This document shows positions 26,523 through 35,408 of a stretch of DNA of 39,749 nucleotides, one piece after another. The DNA is from Terriglobia bacterium (lineage in GTDB: Bacteria > Acidobacteriota > Terriglobia > Bryobacterales > Bryobacteraceae). Position 1 is the stretch's first letter. Every line of letters starts with the position of its first letter. The DNA lies in assembly GCA_003175985.1 (NCBI GenBank), contig PSRJ01000019.1:1-39749 (forward strand). Direction: 5' to 3'. Below the pieces are notes generated by a model. The model had not been told where the DNA came from and ran no database searches. It saw only the letters and a program-made list of their open reading frames with translations. Made by a program: the position numbers and the translations under genes.

Positions 26523-27269
26523 ATGGTGGTCGACAGGCATACAATCGCTCTGATCAGCATTGCCGGCAGTTCGCTCGATGTACTCGGCGCGTTGTATCTC
26601 GCCTATGATCTGCTGGGCGGCGAACACGGACCGCTCAGGACGCTGACGCGGTTCGTCACTTACGGCACGCTGTTCGGAACAGGTTACGGGCTTGCTTTGG
26701 GGCCCATCTTTGGCTTGACCAGCGGACTCGCGCACGGCCTCACGCTCGGCTGGGAATACTCTCGTGCTTCCCGCAATGAGCCGAAGCCGGAATTCTGGCT
26801 GGACGCGATAATGAGCGCCATTCGGGGGTGCGGTTTTGGCTTGGGAGCGGCCTACCTGTTTGGTCCTCTGTTCGGCGTCACATTCGGCTGCCTCAGCACG
26901 GCTGGCCAGATGGTTGCGTACCGGGTCGGCATTCGTCCAACGGTCAACTACAAACCGGCAACCCGCCCGCGGATGACGCGCTTTATTTGGCTGGCGGTAG
27001 CAAACCGCACGATTGGCTATACGGTCACAGGCTATCTCAGCAGCGTGCTGGCGCAGCAGAGTCATGCCATCGCAGTGGGGCTGCGTGCGGGCCTCGCAAT
27101 CGGCATTGTCACGGCCATAGTCGGCCCCTGCACACCCCTGGTCGAGTGGACCGCCGATCACGTGCCCGAGAAGCGCATGGGGGTCGTAGGTATTGGACTG
27201 ATCCTGATCGGCTTCACGCTGCAATCGGTCCAGTATTGGGCAGTCCTGCTGAACGTGAATGTCCGCTGA
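26523..27269 (+). CDS. Glycine-rich integral membrane protein, unknown family
   Basis: 248 residues from the ATG at 26523; an in-frame TTG at 26481 lies beside the palindromes and is unlikely. I count five to six hydrophobic spans: about 8-30 (IALISIAGSSLDVLGALYL), 40-75 (long Gly-rich GTLFGTGYGLALGPIFGLTS), 98-125 (GCGFGLGAAYLFGPLFGV), 175-210 and 222-244. The repeated GxxxG-type small-residue spacing suggests tightly packed helices. I do not recognise a transporter or enzyme family and give no function. It stands alone on the plus strand, converging on the beta-propeller gene. Confidence 0.78.
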   Translation: MVVDRHTIALISIAGSSLDVLGALYLAYDLLGGEHGPLRTLTRFVTYGTLFGTGYGLALGPIFGLTSGLAHGLTLGWEYSRASRNEPKPEFWLDAIMSAIRGCGFGLGAAYLFGPLFGVTFGCLSTAGQMVAYRVGIRPTVNYKPATRPRMTRFIWLAVANRTIGYTVTGYLSSVLAQQSHAIAVGLRAGLAIGIVTAIVGPCTPLVEWTADHVPEKRMGVVGIGLILIGFTLQSVQYWAVLLNVNVR

Positions 27270-27417
27270 GTATCAGAAAGTAAACCGGGCTACGATCGTG
27301 CATAATCCACCTCGATACGGCGGAAACTTATGCCGCCTGACATGGGGTCCGAAGGGATTCTATGTCGGGCCGATTGCAGGATCAAGCGTAAAATCGTCGA
27401 ACTCCGTTAAATTTGAG

Positions 27418-28077
27418 CTATTGTCGATCGCGCGGGATCCTGGCCGATTTGGGCCGCCGGATTGCCCTGACCTTGCCGCTCTTTCCGCCTCCGCAGAAGA
27501 ACCGGTCGCCGCCATCGGACTCGAGTCCCGAAACCATCACTCCGGGCGGCAAATCGAGGCTCTCCAGGACCTCTCCCGTTCGAGGATCGACTCGCCGCAC
27601 ATCGCTCTCGTCACCCTCCCAGGTGCCGTGCCACAGCTCTCCGTCGACCCATGTGACCCCGGTGACGAAGCGGTTGGACTCGATGGTACGAAGAATCGCT
27701 CCTGTCTCCGGGTCTACTTGATGGATCTTGCGGTCCCGATACTGTCCCACCCAGAGCGTGCCTTCGGCCCAGGCGAGCCCCGAGTCGCCTCCGCCGCCGG
27801 GCGCAGGGATGGTAGCGAGCACGCGGCCGGTTTTGGGATCGATCTTCTGGATGCGATCCTCGGCGAGCTGAAACACGTGCCGGCCATCGAACGCCGTACC
27901 GGCATGGGCGGCGACACCGATCGAGCGCCGCATCTCTCCGTTGGCAGGATCGAAGGCGTTCAGCGTGTCTCCCGCCGCAAACCAGACTTGTTGGCCGTCA
28001 TACGTGACTCCATGCACTTTGTCGACACCTGGAAAAGGGCCATACTCTCGAACAATCTCGGCGTTGGATCGATGCAT
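27418..28077 (-). CDS. Beta-propeller protein (Vgb/glutamine-cyclotransferase-like repeats)
   Basis: 219 residues, no signal peptide. Four to five repeats of about 42 residues are visible, each with a W- or F-containing strand and a (D)PxTG turn: AFDPANGEM, KIDPKTGRVL, QVDPETGAIL and RVDPRTGEVL, with VWFAAG, LWVGQY and LWHGTW strands. This matches small intracellular beta-propellers annotated as PQQ-like, Vgb-like or glutaminyl-cyclase-like. It is short for a closed propeller, so it may be a partial ring or dimerise. It follows the transcriptional regulator by 9 bases with a GGTGGAG ribosome site, so it is probably the regulator's sensor or co-expressed partner. Activity unknown. Confidence 0.75.
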   Translation of the reverse strand: MHRSNAEIVREYGPFPGVDKVHGVTYDGQQVWFAAGDTLNAFDPANGEMRRSIGVAAHAGTAFDGRHVFQLAEDRIQKIDPKTGRVLATIPAPGGGGDSGLAWAEGTLWVGQYRDRKIHQVDPETGAILRTIESNRFVTGVTWVDGELWHGTWEGDESDVRRVDPRTGEVLESLDLPPGVMVSGLESDGGDRFFCGGGKSGKVRAIRRPKSARIPRDRQ

Positions 28078-28086
28078 GTCTCCACC

Positions 28087-29307
28087 TTAATCAATCGGCA
28101 GCGGAGCGGGGAGTAACAAGGTTGTCGTGAATCCGGGCACGGACGGGGTCAGCCAACGGCGAGCCCTTCCACGACCGAACGACTGCACCTTACCGCATTC
28201 CGCAAGCGCGTCGAGCGCCCGCTGCACGGTACGCTGACTCGTGCCGAGCGCCAGGGCGAGCGCCGAGCTCGACCAGCATTCCCCGTCGGCAAGGAGAGCG
28301 AGCACCGTGGCATGCTGATCTTCGACGGGCTGCGCCAGCACGACGATTTCCCGCCCACGGCACGGCGCCAGGGCAAACCCGCGCTTCGTCGCGTTGATGG
28401 CGGCCAACATGCGCAGCGCCCGGCGAAGCCGGCCGACTTCGACCCGCAAACGCGCGCGATGCGATTCATCGGCGAGCCTGGCTCCGAACGCCCGTGCGAG
28501 GAGGACGTCCCTGGCCACGTCCCCGGGCCATGCTTCCGCGAGCGTTCGCGCGAGCGCGAACAACACGGGGCGTGTTGCGAGCGAGATCGCGGCGTCGCCC
28601 TGCCGCACCATATTGCGACAGGCATCCACCACGAATGTTTCCGAAGCCAGCAAAGCTTCGACTCCCTCAAGCAGCAGGAGGCGCTCCTCGCCATTGGCAA
28701 TCAGGCGCGCCGCCGGCTGGCTCAGAACAAGCGATGCGCTTTCGACTTCGGCTGCCAGAGCAGGGATGCCGGCCTGGCGCGCCGCACGTTCGGCCCGGGC
28801 AAGCGCAGCGCGCGCCGCCTTCGTCCGGAGGCGCCGCATCGCAATCCCCGCAACCACCAGTTCGTGGGCAGCCCGGGAAGCGGGAGGGAACGGAGCGGGG
28901 TCGAAGTCGGCGAGCATCTGCTCGGCCTCGTCGAGGCGCCCGATCAAAAGGAGCCGACGGACTGAGAGGTACCGCGCATGCGCGGCGTTGAATCGGTCGC
29001 CGTGGGCTTCGAGTGTCGCTCGAGCTGTGTCCAACGCCTTCGTGGGCCAGCCCAAGTCGCGCGAGACCAGTGCAATTTCGGCCTCGGCGACCACGCACCG
29101 AGCGCGGGCTACCGCTTCTTTGAGACCGAAGGCGCGTGCGGCACGCCGCAGTAGAACTTTTGCTCGATCCAGATCGCCGAGCTGCGCCATCGCGATGCCG
29201 CGGAGAGCGAGGGCAGGCGCGTCGTCGCGCAAGGCGACCCGGTGTAACGCGCCCAGAGCGTCACCCGCTGCGAGCGCACGCGCCGCGGCAGTGATCAGCG
29301 AATCCAT
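28087..29307 (-). CDS. TPR-like transcriptional regulator with two winged-helix-like regions
   Basis: 406 residues. Residues 1-240 are Ala/Arg/Leu-rich helical pairs in a TPR-like pattern. Residues about 246-313 resemble the OmpR-type winged helix (ending RARLRVEVGRLRRALRM, then ATKRGFALAP, like the second half of Trans_reg_C). Residues about 330-385 form a second helix-turn-helix (ATVLALLADGECWSSSALAL, then LGTSQRTVQRALDALAE and a basic wing GRGRARRW). The protein is cytoplasmic and probably binds DNA. It is the first gene of a two-gene operon with the beta-propeller. Very GC-rich with strong antisense ORFs, but the protein pattern is clearly on this strand. Regulated genes are unknown. Confidence 0.75.
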   Translation of the reverse strand: MDSLITAAARALAAGDALGALHRVALRDDAPALALRGIAMAQLGDLDRAKVLLRRAARAFGLKEAVARARCVVAEAEIALVSRDLGWPTKALDTARATLEAHGDRFNAAHARYLSVRRLLLIGRLDEAEQMLADFDPAPFPPASRAAHELVVAGIAMRRLRTKAARAALARAERAARQAGIPALAAEVESASLVLSQPAARLIANGEERLLLLEGVEALLASETFVVDACRNMVRQGDAAISLATRPVLFALARTLAEAWPGDVARDVLLARAFGARLADESHRARLRVEVGRLRRALRMLAAINATKRGFALAPCRGREIVVLAQPVEDQHATVLALLADGECWSSSALALALGTSQRTVQRALDALAECGKVQSFGRGRARRWLTPSVPGFTTTLLLPAPLPID

Positions 29308-29698
29308 CGGATTCCCGCCACACTTGTCACTCCCATCGTTTCCACATCCGGCGTTAAGTTTAGCTCGTGACCGGCAATCACCGAATTCTATCGAGAAACA
29401 AATGGACTCGACCCCGGCTCACCGATGCCGGGTTTCTTGCCATGGACCTGCGCGCGATGGCGGTGGTCACAGCCGCCACTATGACGCGTCTGTCCGTCGG
29501 CCGTCCTGTAAGTATTGACACGAGCTTGAGATTTGCCCCATACTGAAGCCAACGCGCGGGTTACAAGCATTCCGCTCAGATGCTCCGCGTAGCCTGCTCG
29601 CCGGTTCCACGATCGAGCCGAACTCATCCTGGCACGATTCGGCTCCATGAAGAGAAGCGGTACGATTATTTTTCAACCGGGAAAGATCACGATTCTCT
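29308..29698. other. 391-base divergent intergenic region
   Basis: The region separates the regulator (minus) from the long plus-strand operon. Apart from the plus-strand promoter candidate at 29515-29544 I see no protein-like frame, RNA gene or clear repeat in it. Several short open frames on both strands have no ribosome sites and no protein-like pattern. Confidence 0.6.
29515..29544 (+). promoter_or_regulatory. Promoter candidate for the seven-gene operon
   Basis: A perfect -35 TTGACA (29515-29520) is followed after 18 bases by CATACT (29539-29544), four of six matches to TATAAT. Transcription would start near 29551, giving a leader of about 150 bases before the first gene at 29699. Confidence 0.5.
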
Positions 29699-32464
29699 AT
29701 GCACCAATGGAGTCGCATTATTTGGGCCGCCGCGGGGATGGCACTTGTATCGCATGCGCAGGATTCCTATGGTTCCGCGCAATCTTCTTACGCGGAGAAA
29801 ATCCAGCCGATCATCTTCAAGAATTGCAGTGGCTGCCATACTTCGGGAGGCCACGCCGGCGGGCTGGTGCTCGATTCTTTTGAAGCCATGCTGAAAGGCG
29901 GCGGGCGCGGTCCCGCCATCACTCCCGGTAAACCCGAAACCAGTGTTCTTTCCCAGGCTGTGCATTTCAACGCAGAATTCCAAATGCCGCCGCGCGGAAA
30001 GATCGCAGATACGGATATCGCCGCGATTGATTTGTGGATCAAAGAGCATCCGGTGATCGGGCCGGCGCCGGCCGCCGCGCCTGTTCGGGTAGCCTCGCCG
30101 CCGCAAACAGCCGTCACGCGACAGCCCGCGGTCGAGGCGGTCCAGAAGCCCAATGAGACGGCTCTTCAGGCTGCCGCCGCCGGCGGAATCACAGCGGAAC
30201 AGGAGAAATTCTTCGAAGCGAAGATCCGTCCGTTCTTCGCCAGGAATTGTTATACGTGCCACACGAGTCCTCCGAGCGGCGGTTTGCGGGTCGATTCACG
30301 CGAGGCCATCCTCAAAGGCGGAAGGGATGGCGTTGTGATTGTTCCCGGGCACCCCGAACAAAGCCTCATGGTTTCGGCGCTTAAATACACGGGCAAGCTT
30401 CAGATGCCGCCTGCGGGGCCGGTCAGCAATGAAGATATCGCCAGCATCGAACAATGGATTCGCGAGGGCGCTCCGTGGCCTAAGAGTACGCCCGTTTCCC
30501 CGGCTTCGCGGGTTACTCCCGCGCAGAGGGACTTTTGGTCATTCCATGCGGCTCCAAAGCCGCCTGTTCCCCAAGTAGACTCGCCGTGGGCGGCGAACGA
30601 TATCGACCGGTTCGTTCTCGCGAAGCTCGAAGAGAAACGGCTGAAGCCGGTGGGCGATGCCGATAAGCGCTCTCTGATCCGGCGCGTTACCTACGACCTC
30701 ACGGGATTGCCTCCCACCCCTGCCGAAATCGACGCGTTCTTGAATGACAAGTCGCCGAAAGCCTACGAGAATCTCGTCGACCGGCTGCTCGCTTCCCGGT
30801 CTTACGGTGAGCGATGGGGGCGCAAATGGCTGGACATCGTCCGCTATGCCGACACGGATGGAGGCAGCGGCGACTTCCCCATCCCGCAGGCCTACAAATA
30901 CCGCGACTACGTGATTCAGGCCTTTAATGAAGACAAGCCATACGATCGCTTCCTCCGGGAGCAGATCGCAGGCGATCTGCTGCCTGCGTCTTCGGAACCG
31001 GAGCATTGGCAGAATGTCGTTGCTACTGGCTATCTCGCGGGTACGGTGCGGTTCGAGAGCAAGTATTCCTACATGGCCGACGCCGTGGACAATCTGGGCT
31101 CGGCGTTCCTGGGTTTAACGGTTGGCTGCGCGCGCTGTCACGACCACAAGTTCGATCCGATTCCTACCAACGATTACTACTCGATCTACGGCTTGTTCGC
31201 CAGCACGGCCTTCCCCGACTCGGGTACGGACAATGCCCGGTATCAGCGCAATTTCGTTTATCGGGATCCTGATGTTGTCAACCGCGACGACTACAAAACG
31301 TTCCAGGCTCAGTTGAAGCCGATCCAAGACGCCACGGACGCCGTAATGCGGCTGCCGGGAACCTACGACGACCTCGTGCCGCAGCTTCAGGCGCGGCGTA
31401 TGCACCTGTTCGAGCATCTTCCCGATTTCGGCGAGACGGCCTACGCGGTTCGCGAGGGCACGCCGCAGGAAGCCCGTGTGCAACATTACGGCGATCCCAA
31501 GGACTTGGGAGATGAAGCGCCCCGCGGATTTTTCCAGGTCCTCGGCGGAACTCCTCTTCCGCCGGATGTAAAAGGAAGCGGGCGGCTGCAACTCGCGGAC
31601 TGGCTCGCCAGCAAGGACAACCCCCTGACGGCTCGGGTGATCGTCAACCGAATCTGGCAAGGCCACTTTGGCCGGGGTATTGTTGCCACGCCGAACGACT
31701 TCGGCAGACGGGGATCGCCCCCCAGCGATCAAGCGCTGCTCGACTATCTGGCCGCGACGTTTGTTGAAAACGGCTGGTCGATCAAGAAGTTGACGCGGGA
31801 GATTCTGCTTTCACACGCCTATCGTCTTTCCTCGGCCGGTTCCGCGGCGAATGAAGAAATCGACCCGGAGAATACGCTGATCTGGCGTCATTCGCGGGTT
31901 AGAATGGACGCTGAAGAAATCCGTGATACGCTGCTCGCCGATTCCGGTCTGCTCGATCGCAATCCTGGCGGACCGCATCCGTTTCCGCCCCAATCACAGT
32001 GGAATTTCGAGCAGCAGAATATGTTCTCGCCCGATCCGGCGGCGTATGAGACCGATCGCCGCACGGTATACACGATGATTCAGCGCACCGTGCGCAGCCA
32101 ATTCTCGAACTTGTTCGATGGGCCGAACGTGAATGCCAGCGCCGATCAGCGGGGCGCGAGTCTGACGCCGCTCCAGGCTTTGTATTTCCTGAACGATCCG
32201 TTCCCGAAGCGCTGCGCAGCGCAGCTCGCTTCGACGCTTTTAACGGGCGGCGCCGTGGAACAGAAAAACATCCAGCAGGCATTCGATATTGTTTACGGGC
32301 GCCCTGCGACGGCCGCGGAAGCGGATCGCGCGGCATCGTTCCTGCACAGCGCGGCGGCCGCGTATGCCGAGCATGGCGAGTCTGCCGCCGGCGCGCAACA
32401 GAAGGCTTTGACCGATTTCGTCAAGGCCATGTTCGCCAGTAACGAATTCATGTTTATCGAATAG
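29699..32464 (+). CDS. Trihaem cytochrome, DUF1549/DUF1553 protein
   Basis: 921 residues. Signal peptide 1-20 (ends ALVSHAQ). Two planctomycete-type cytochrome domains come first, with haem motifs C43-SGC-H47 and C184-YTC-H188, each followed by a GG-L-DS and a FQMPP or LQMPP methionine-proline motif. DUF1549 covers about 290-490 (RRVTYDLTGLPPTPAEIDAF, third haem motif C477-ARC-H481 in CARCHDHKFDP). DUF1553 covers about 640-890 (RLQLADWLASKDNPLTARV, FGRRGSPPSDQALLDYLAA). Exported, probably periplasmic, electron-transfer or redox enzyme of unknown reaction. First gene of the plus-strand operon; its usual partner DUF1501 follows 12 bases later. Confidence 0.93.
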   Translation: MHQWSRIIWAAAGMALVSHAQDSYGSAQSSYAEKIQPIIFKNCSGCHTSGGHAGGLVLDSFEAMLKGGGRGPAITPGKPETSVLSQAVHFNAEFQMPPRGKIADTDIAAIDLWIKEHPVIGPAPAAAPVRVASPPQTAVTRQPAVEAVQKPNETALQAAAAGGITAEQEKFFEAKIRPFFARNCYTCHTSPPSGGLRVDSREAILKGGRDGVVIVPGHPEQSLMVSALKYTGKLQMPPAGPVSNEDIASIEQWIREGAPWPKSTPVSPASRVTPAQRDFWSFHAAPKPPVPQVDSPWAANDIDRFVLAKLEEKRLKPVGDADKRSLIRRVTYDLTGLPPTPAEIDAFLNDKSPKAYENLVDRLLASRSYGERWGRKWLDIVRYADTDGGSGDFPIPQAYKYRDYVIQAFNEDKPYDRFLREQIAGDLLPASSEPEHWQNVVATGYLAGTVRFESKYSYMADAVDNLGSAFLGLTVGCARCHDHKFDPIPTNDYYSIYGLFASTAFPDSGTDNARYQRNFVYRDPDVVNRDDYKTFQAQLKPIQDATDAVMRLPGTYDDLVPQLQARRMHLFEHLPDFGETAYAVREGTPQEARVQHYGDPKDLGDEAPRGFFQVLGGTPLPPDVKGSGRLQLADWLASKDNPLTARVIVNRIWQGHFGRGIVATPNDFGRRGSPPSDQALLDYLAATFVENGWSIKKLTREILLSHAYRLSSAGSAANEEIDPENTLIWRHSRVRMDAEEIRDTLLADSGLLDRNPGGPHPFPPQSQWNFEQQNMFSPDPAAYETDRRTVYTMIQRTVRSQFSNLFDGPNVNASADQRGASLTPLQALYFLNDPFPKRCAAQLASTLLTGGAVEQKNIQQAFDIVYGRPATAAEADRAASFLHSAAAAYAEHGESAAGAQQKALTDFVKAMFASNEFMFIE

Positions 32465-32476
32465 GAGATCGACGAA

Positions 32477-33847
32477 ATGCCCAAACCAGGCGCTACACGC
32501 CGCACGATGATCGGTTCGCTTGCGAGCGCCGGCATGCTGCTGCCGGGCATGCTGCACGAAATGTTGGGGGCGGACCTCAATTCCTCCGCGGATCCGCTCG
32601 CGCCGAAAGCCCCGATGTTTCCGGCCAAAGCGAAACGGGTGATTTTTCTCTACATGAGCGGCGGTGTTTCTCACGTCGATACCTTCGATCCGAAGCCCGC
32701 GCTGCAGGCCAGTCATCACAAGCTCTACAACAAAGATTTTCTGCATGCGAGTCCATGGTCCGCGAAGCGGTATTCGAAGGCGGAAGCCGAGGTCACGGAG
32801 TTGTTCCCGCATATCGGCTCGATGATGGAAGACATTTGCCTGATTCGCTCGATGTACTGCGACATTCCCAATCATGAGCAGGCAATCCTCCAGATTCACG
32901 GCGGATCGGCTGTGCAGGCCCGGCCAAGCATGGGGTCGTGGGTCAGCTATGGACTCGGCACGATGAGCCGCGATCTACCGTCGTACGTGGTGCTGGCCCC
33001 GGAAGTACCGTACGCCGGCGTTGCGGCTTGGGATTCGAGCTTTCTTCCCGCGTTCCATCAGGGCGTTCGCGTGATCCCCGGGCAGGAAGCCATCCCGAAC
33101 ATGACGCGCGATGGTTATGCCGACATTCAGGACATGGATCTCGGGCTGATCAATTTCTTCAACCAGCGCCACTTGGAGGAGCATGACGCGGACCGGACTT
33201 TGGCAACCCGTATCAAGACGTTCGAGACGGCTTACGGAATGCAGAGGGAAGCACCCGAGGCATTCGATATATCCAAAGAATCCGATGCGACGCTTCAACT
33301 TTACGGGGTGGATCGCGACACGAAGAAGGGCATGGGATGGATGTGTCTGGTGGCCCGCCGTCTGGCCGAGCGCGGTGTACGCTTCGTCGAAATCGTCAAC
33401 GGCGGATACGACAAGTACACCAACTGGGACGCGCACTTGAACATTCGCATGCACGAGCCGCTGGCGAAAAAATCGGACCAGCCGATCGCGGGCCTTCTCA
33501 AGGATCTGAAGTCGCGTGGCATGCTCGATGACACGCTGGTGGTCTGGACCACTGAGTTCGGCCGCAAGCCGGGCGACGCGTCGCCGGATGAAGAGGGCCG
33601 AACGCATTGGTCCACAGCATATTCGTCGTGGGTCGCGGGTGGCGGGTTCCGCGGAGGTCTGGTTTACGGCTCGACCGACGAATACGGGTACAACGTCGCG
33701 TCGCGGGCGGTTCACGTCCATGATTTGCAGGCGACGCTGCTTAATCAACTCGGGCTGGATCACACCAAGCTGACATTCCGGCACGCCGGGCGCGATTACC
33801 GGCTCACGGATGTTTCGGGGCGCCTGGTGCGGGACCTGATCAGCTAA
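32477..33847 (+). CDS. DUF1501 protein (sulfatase/phosphatase-like fold)
   Basis: 456 residues. The N-terminus has a Tat-like signal (TRRTMIGSLASAGMLLPGM, Arg8-Arg9). The body matches DUF1501: KRVIFLYMSGGVSHVDTFDP at about 53-72, NHEQAILQIHGGS near 135, RPSMGSWVSYGLGT near 150, GVRFVEIVNGGYDKYTNWDA near 300 and the metal-site-like VVWTTEFGRKPG near 355. AGGAG lies 9 bases before the ATG. The fold is related to alkaline phosphatases and sulfatases, but no activity is established. DUF1501 is the standard partner of DUF1549/DUF1553 cytochromes. Its stop overlaps the next start (TAATG). Confidence 0.93.
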   Translation: MPKPGATRRTMIGSLASAGMLLPGMLHEMLGADLNSSADPLAPKAPMFPAKAKRVIFLYMSGGVSHVDTFDPKPALQASHHKLYNKDFLHASPWSAKRYSKAEAEVTELFPHIGSMMEDICLIRSMYCDIPNHEQAILQIHGGSAVQARPSMGSWVSYGLGTMSRDLPSYVVLAPEVPYAGVAAWDSSFLPAFHQGVRVIPGQEAIPNMTRDGYADIQDMDLGLINFFNQRHLEEHDADRTLATRIKTFETAYGMQREAPEAFDISKESDATLQLYGVDRDTKKGMGWMCLVARRLAERGVRFVEIVNGGYDKYTNWDAHLNIRMHEPLAKKSDQPIAGLLKDLKSRGMLDDTLVVWTTEFGRKPGDASPDEEGRTHWSTAYSSWVAGGGFRGGLVYGSTDEYGYNVASRAVHVHDLQATLLNQLGLDHTKLTFRHAGRDYRLTDVSGRLVRDLIS

Positions 33848-34554
33848 TGTTTTGCGCAACCCACCCGGACTCCCGCGGACCAGGGGCGCCACTCCGCTTT
33901 ACCGGCCTGCTCGTTTTGCTCGCATGTATGGCCAGTGCGCAAACACCGTCCGCTTTTAACCGAGGAGGCAGGTATCCCGACCATTGGTGGACTCCTGTTC
34001 CCGAAGCCAACAAACCCGATTGGGAGATTCTGCCGCAAGCCGCCAAGCCCGGTGAAGTGATTCTTTCGAAGCGGCACGAACTGGGTATTCTTTCGAATTT
34101 CGCCGCCACTCCGTTCACCCTACACGGCAAACGTTATGCCAGCGTCGAAGGATTCTGGCAGATGATGCTGTATCCGGAAGGCCCGGACGACCCGCGCGCG
34201 AAATTTCCGGGTATCGAATGGAAGCACACGCGCGAAGAAGTCGCGCAGATGACGGCATGGGACGCCAAGGATGCCGGCGCGCTCGGCGAAGAGAACATGA
34301 AGCGGATGAACATCGACTGGGTGAGCTTCGAAGGCAAACGCTTCCCATACTGGTCAGTGACCAGGGGCGAGCACTATGACCTGATTGTCGCGGCGATGCG
34401 CGCCAAGCTCGAGCAAAACCCCAAAGTGCGCGAGGTCCTGCTTTCCACCGGCGATCTGAAGCTGCTTCCCGATCATTATCAGGAGGAGAACCCTCCCGCC
34501 GAATGGCGCTACTTCGACATCTGGACGCAGTTGCGCGGCGAGCTACGACATTGA
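33847..34554 (+). CDS. Exported NADAR-superfamily protein (YbiA/DUF1768-like)
   Basis: 235 residues. Residues 10-32 look like an export signal (LRFTGLLVLLACMASAQ); LLAC with Cys27 could also be a weak lipobox. After a 40-residue linker, residues 70-200 carry the NADAR pattern: ILSKRHELGILSNFAATPF, then HGKRYASVEGFWQMM, where Glu101 is at the conserved acidic position of the family (EHYFQA in YbiA). Characterised NADAR proteins act in the cytoplasm on N-glycosidic bonds, for example in riboflavin intermediates or ADP-ribosylated guanine. An exported version is unusual. The start overlaps the DUF1501 stop (TAATG), so translation is coupled. An internal start skipping the signal is not obvious. 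Confidence 0.82.
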   Translation: MFCATHPDSRGPGAPLRFTGLLVLLACMASAQTPSAFNRGGRYPDHWWTPVPEANKPDWEILPQAAKPGEVILSKRHELGILSNFAATPFTLHGKRYASVEGFWQMMLYPEGPDDPRAKFPGIEWKHTREEVAQMTAWDAKDAGALGEENMKRMNIDWVSFEGKRFPYWSVTRGEHYDLIVAAMRAKLEQNPKVREVLLSTGDLKLLPDHYQEENPPAEWRYFDIWTQLRGELRH

Positions 34555-35408
34555 GACGCCGTTCCATCGCAGTGCGGCTCTCCGCCGCGGTGCTCGCGCT
34601 TTGCTGGGTTTGGACCGCCTACACGCAGATGGCGCCGCTTTCGTACAAGCAACTGAAAGAGGACCTCTGGGTGATTGAGGGCACCTCCAACGGTTCGGGC
34701 GATGCCGGCAACATTGCGGTGCTGGTAACCAGCGAAGGTGTCATTCTTGTCGATGACCGCTTCGCCCAGGATTTTTCCGAAGTCACGGCGGCCGTACGCA
34801 AGATCACGCCTCTGCCCGTGAAATACGTGATCAACACGCATCATCACGGCGATCACACCGGCGGCAACGCGCAGATGCTCGCGGGAGCGCGGGTATTGAT
34901 TCAGGCGAATGCCCGCCGGCACATGATCCAGGCCGATATGCCGGGCGCTCCTCCCATCACTTTCACGCAGGAAGCCAGCGTGTTCCTGGGAGGCAAGGAA
35001 GTTCGCGCGGTTTACACGGGACGCGGGCACACCGATGGCGACGTTACGGTTTACATTCCACACGATCGCGCAGTGCATCTCGGCGATTTGATGGCAGGCA
35101 CCAACGGCGTTACCAATCCGGTAATGGATTACGCCAACGGAGCCAGTCTCAAGGCTTGGCCGGCAACGCTCGATGGCGCGCTGCAACTTGATCCGGAGAT
35201 CGTTATTCCAGGGCATGGAGCCGTGACCGATAAGGCCGGTTTGCTGGCGCATCGCAACAAGATTGCCGCGGTGCTGCAACGCGCCGCGAATCTGGTTCGC
35301 GAGAACAAGTCGAAGGACGAAATCGGCAAGACGATGGTGTCTGAATTCGATTTCAAGCCGATCAACCTGAGGCCGTTGGATGGGCTGATGGCGGAGCTGA
35401 AGAATTGA
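34551..35408 (+). CDS. Exported MBL-fold metallohydrolase
   Basis: 285 residues from a TTG at 34551 that overlaps the NADAR stop (TTGA) and gives a short RRR n-region before a hydrophobic signal (AAVLALCWVWTAYTQ). An in-frame ATG at 34503 would add 16 residues within the NADAR gene. The metal motif NTHHHGDHTGGN (HxHxDH) lies near residue 96; further ligands are in GRGHTDGDVTVY, VHLGDLMAG and IPGHGAVTDK. It is a complete beta-lactamase-fold hydrolase of the type annotated as MBL or quinoprotein-relay-like, acting in the periplasm on an unknown substrate. It overlaps both neighbours, so it belongs to the same coupled operon. Confidence 0.87.
   Translation: MRRRSIAVRLSAAVLALCWVWTAYTQMAPLSYKQLKEDLWVIEGTSNGSGDAGNIAVLVTSEGVILVDDRFAQDFSEVTAAVRKITPLPVKYVINTHHHGDHTGGNAQMLAGARVLIQANARRHMIQADMPGAPPITFTQEASVFLGGKEVRAVYTGRGHTDGDVTVYIPHDRAVHLGDLMAGTNGVTNPVMDYANGASLKAWPATLDGALQLDPEIVIPGHGAVTDKAGLLAHRNKIAAVLQRAANLVRENKSKDEIGKTMVSEFDFKPINLRPLDGLMAELKN

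Noticed and set aside
27318-27337. Possible hairpin GGCGG/CCGCC between the membrane protein and propeller genes
   Set aside because: Only five base pairs with a long loop and no T-run; too weak for a terminator call.
28394-29518. 374-codon plus-strand ORF antisense to the regulator
   Set aside because: Ser/Arg/Ala-rich low-complexity translation typical of a GC-rich shadow; the minus strand has TPR-like and HTH patterns.
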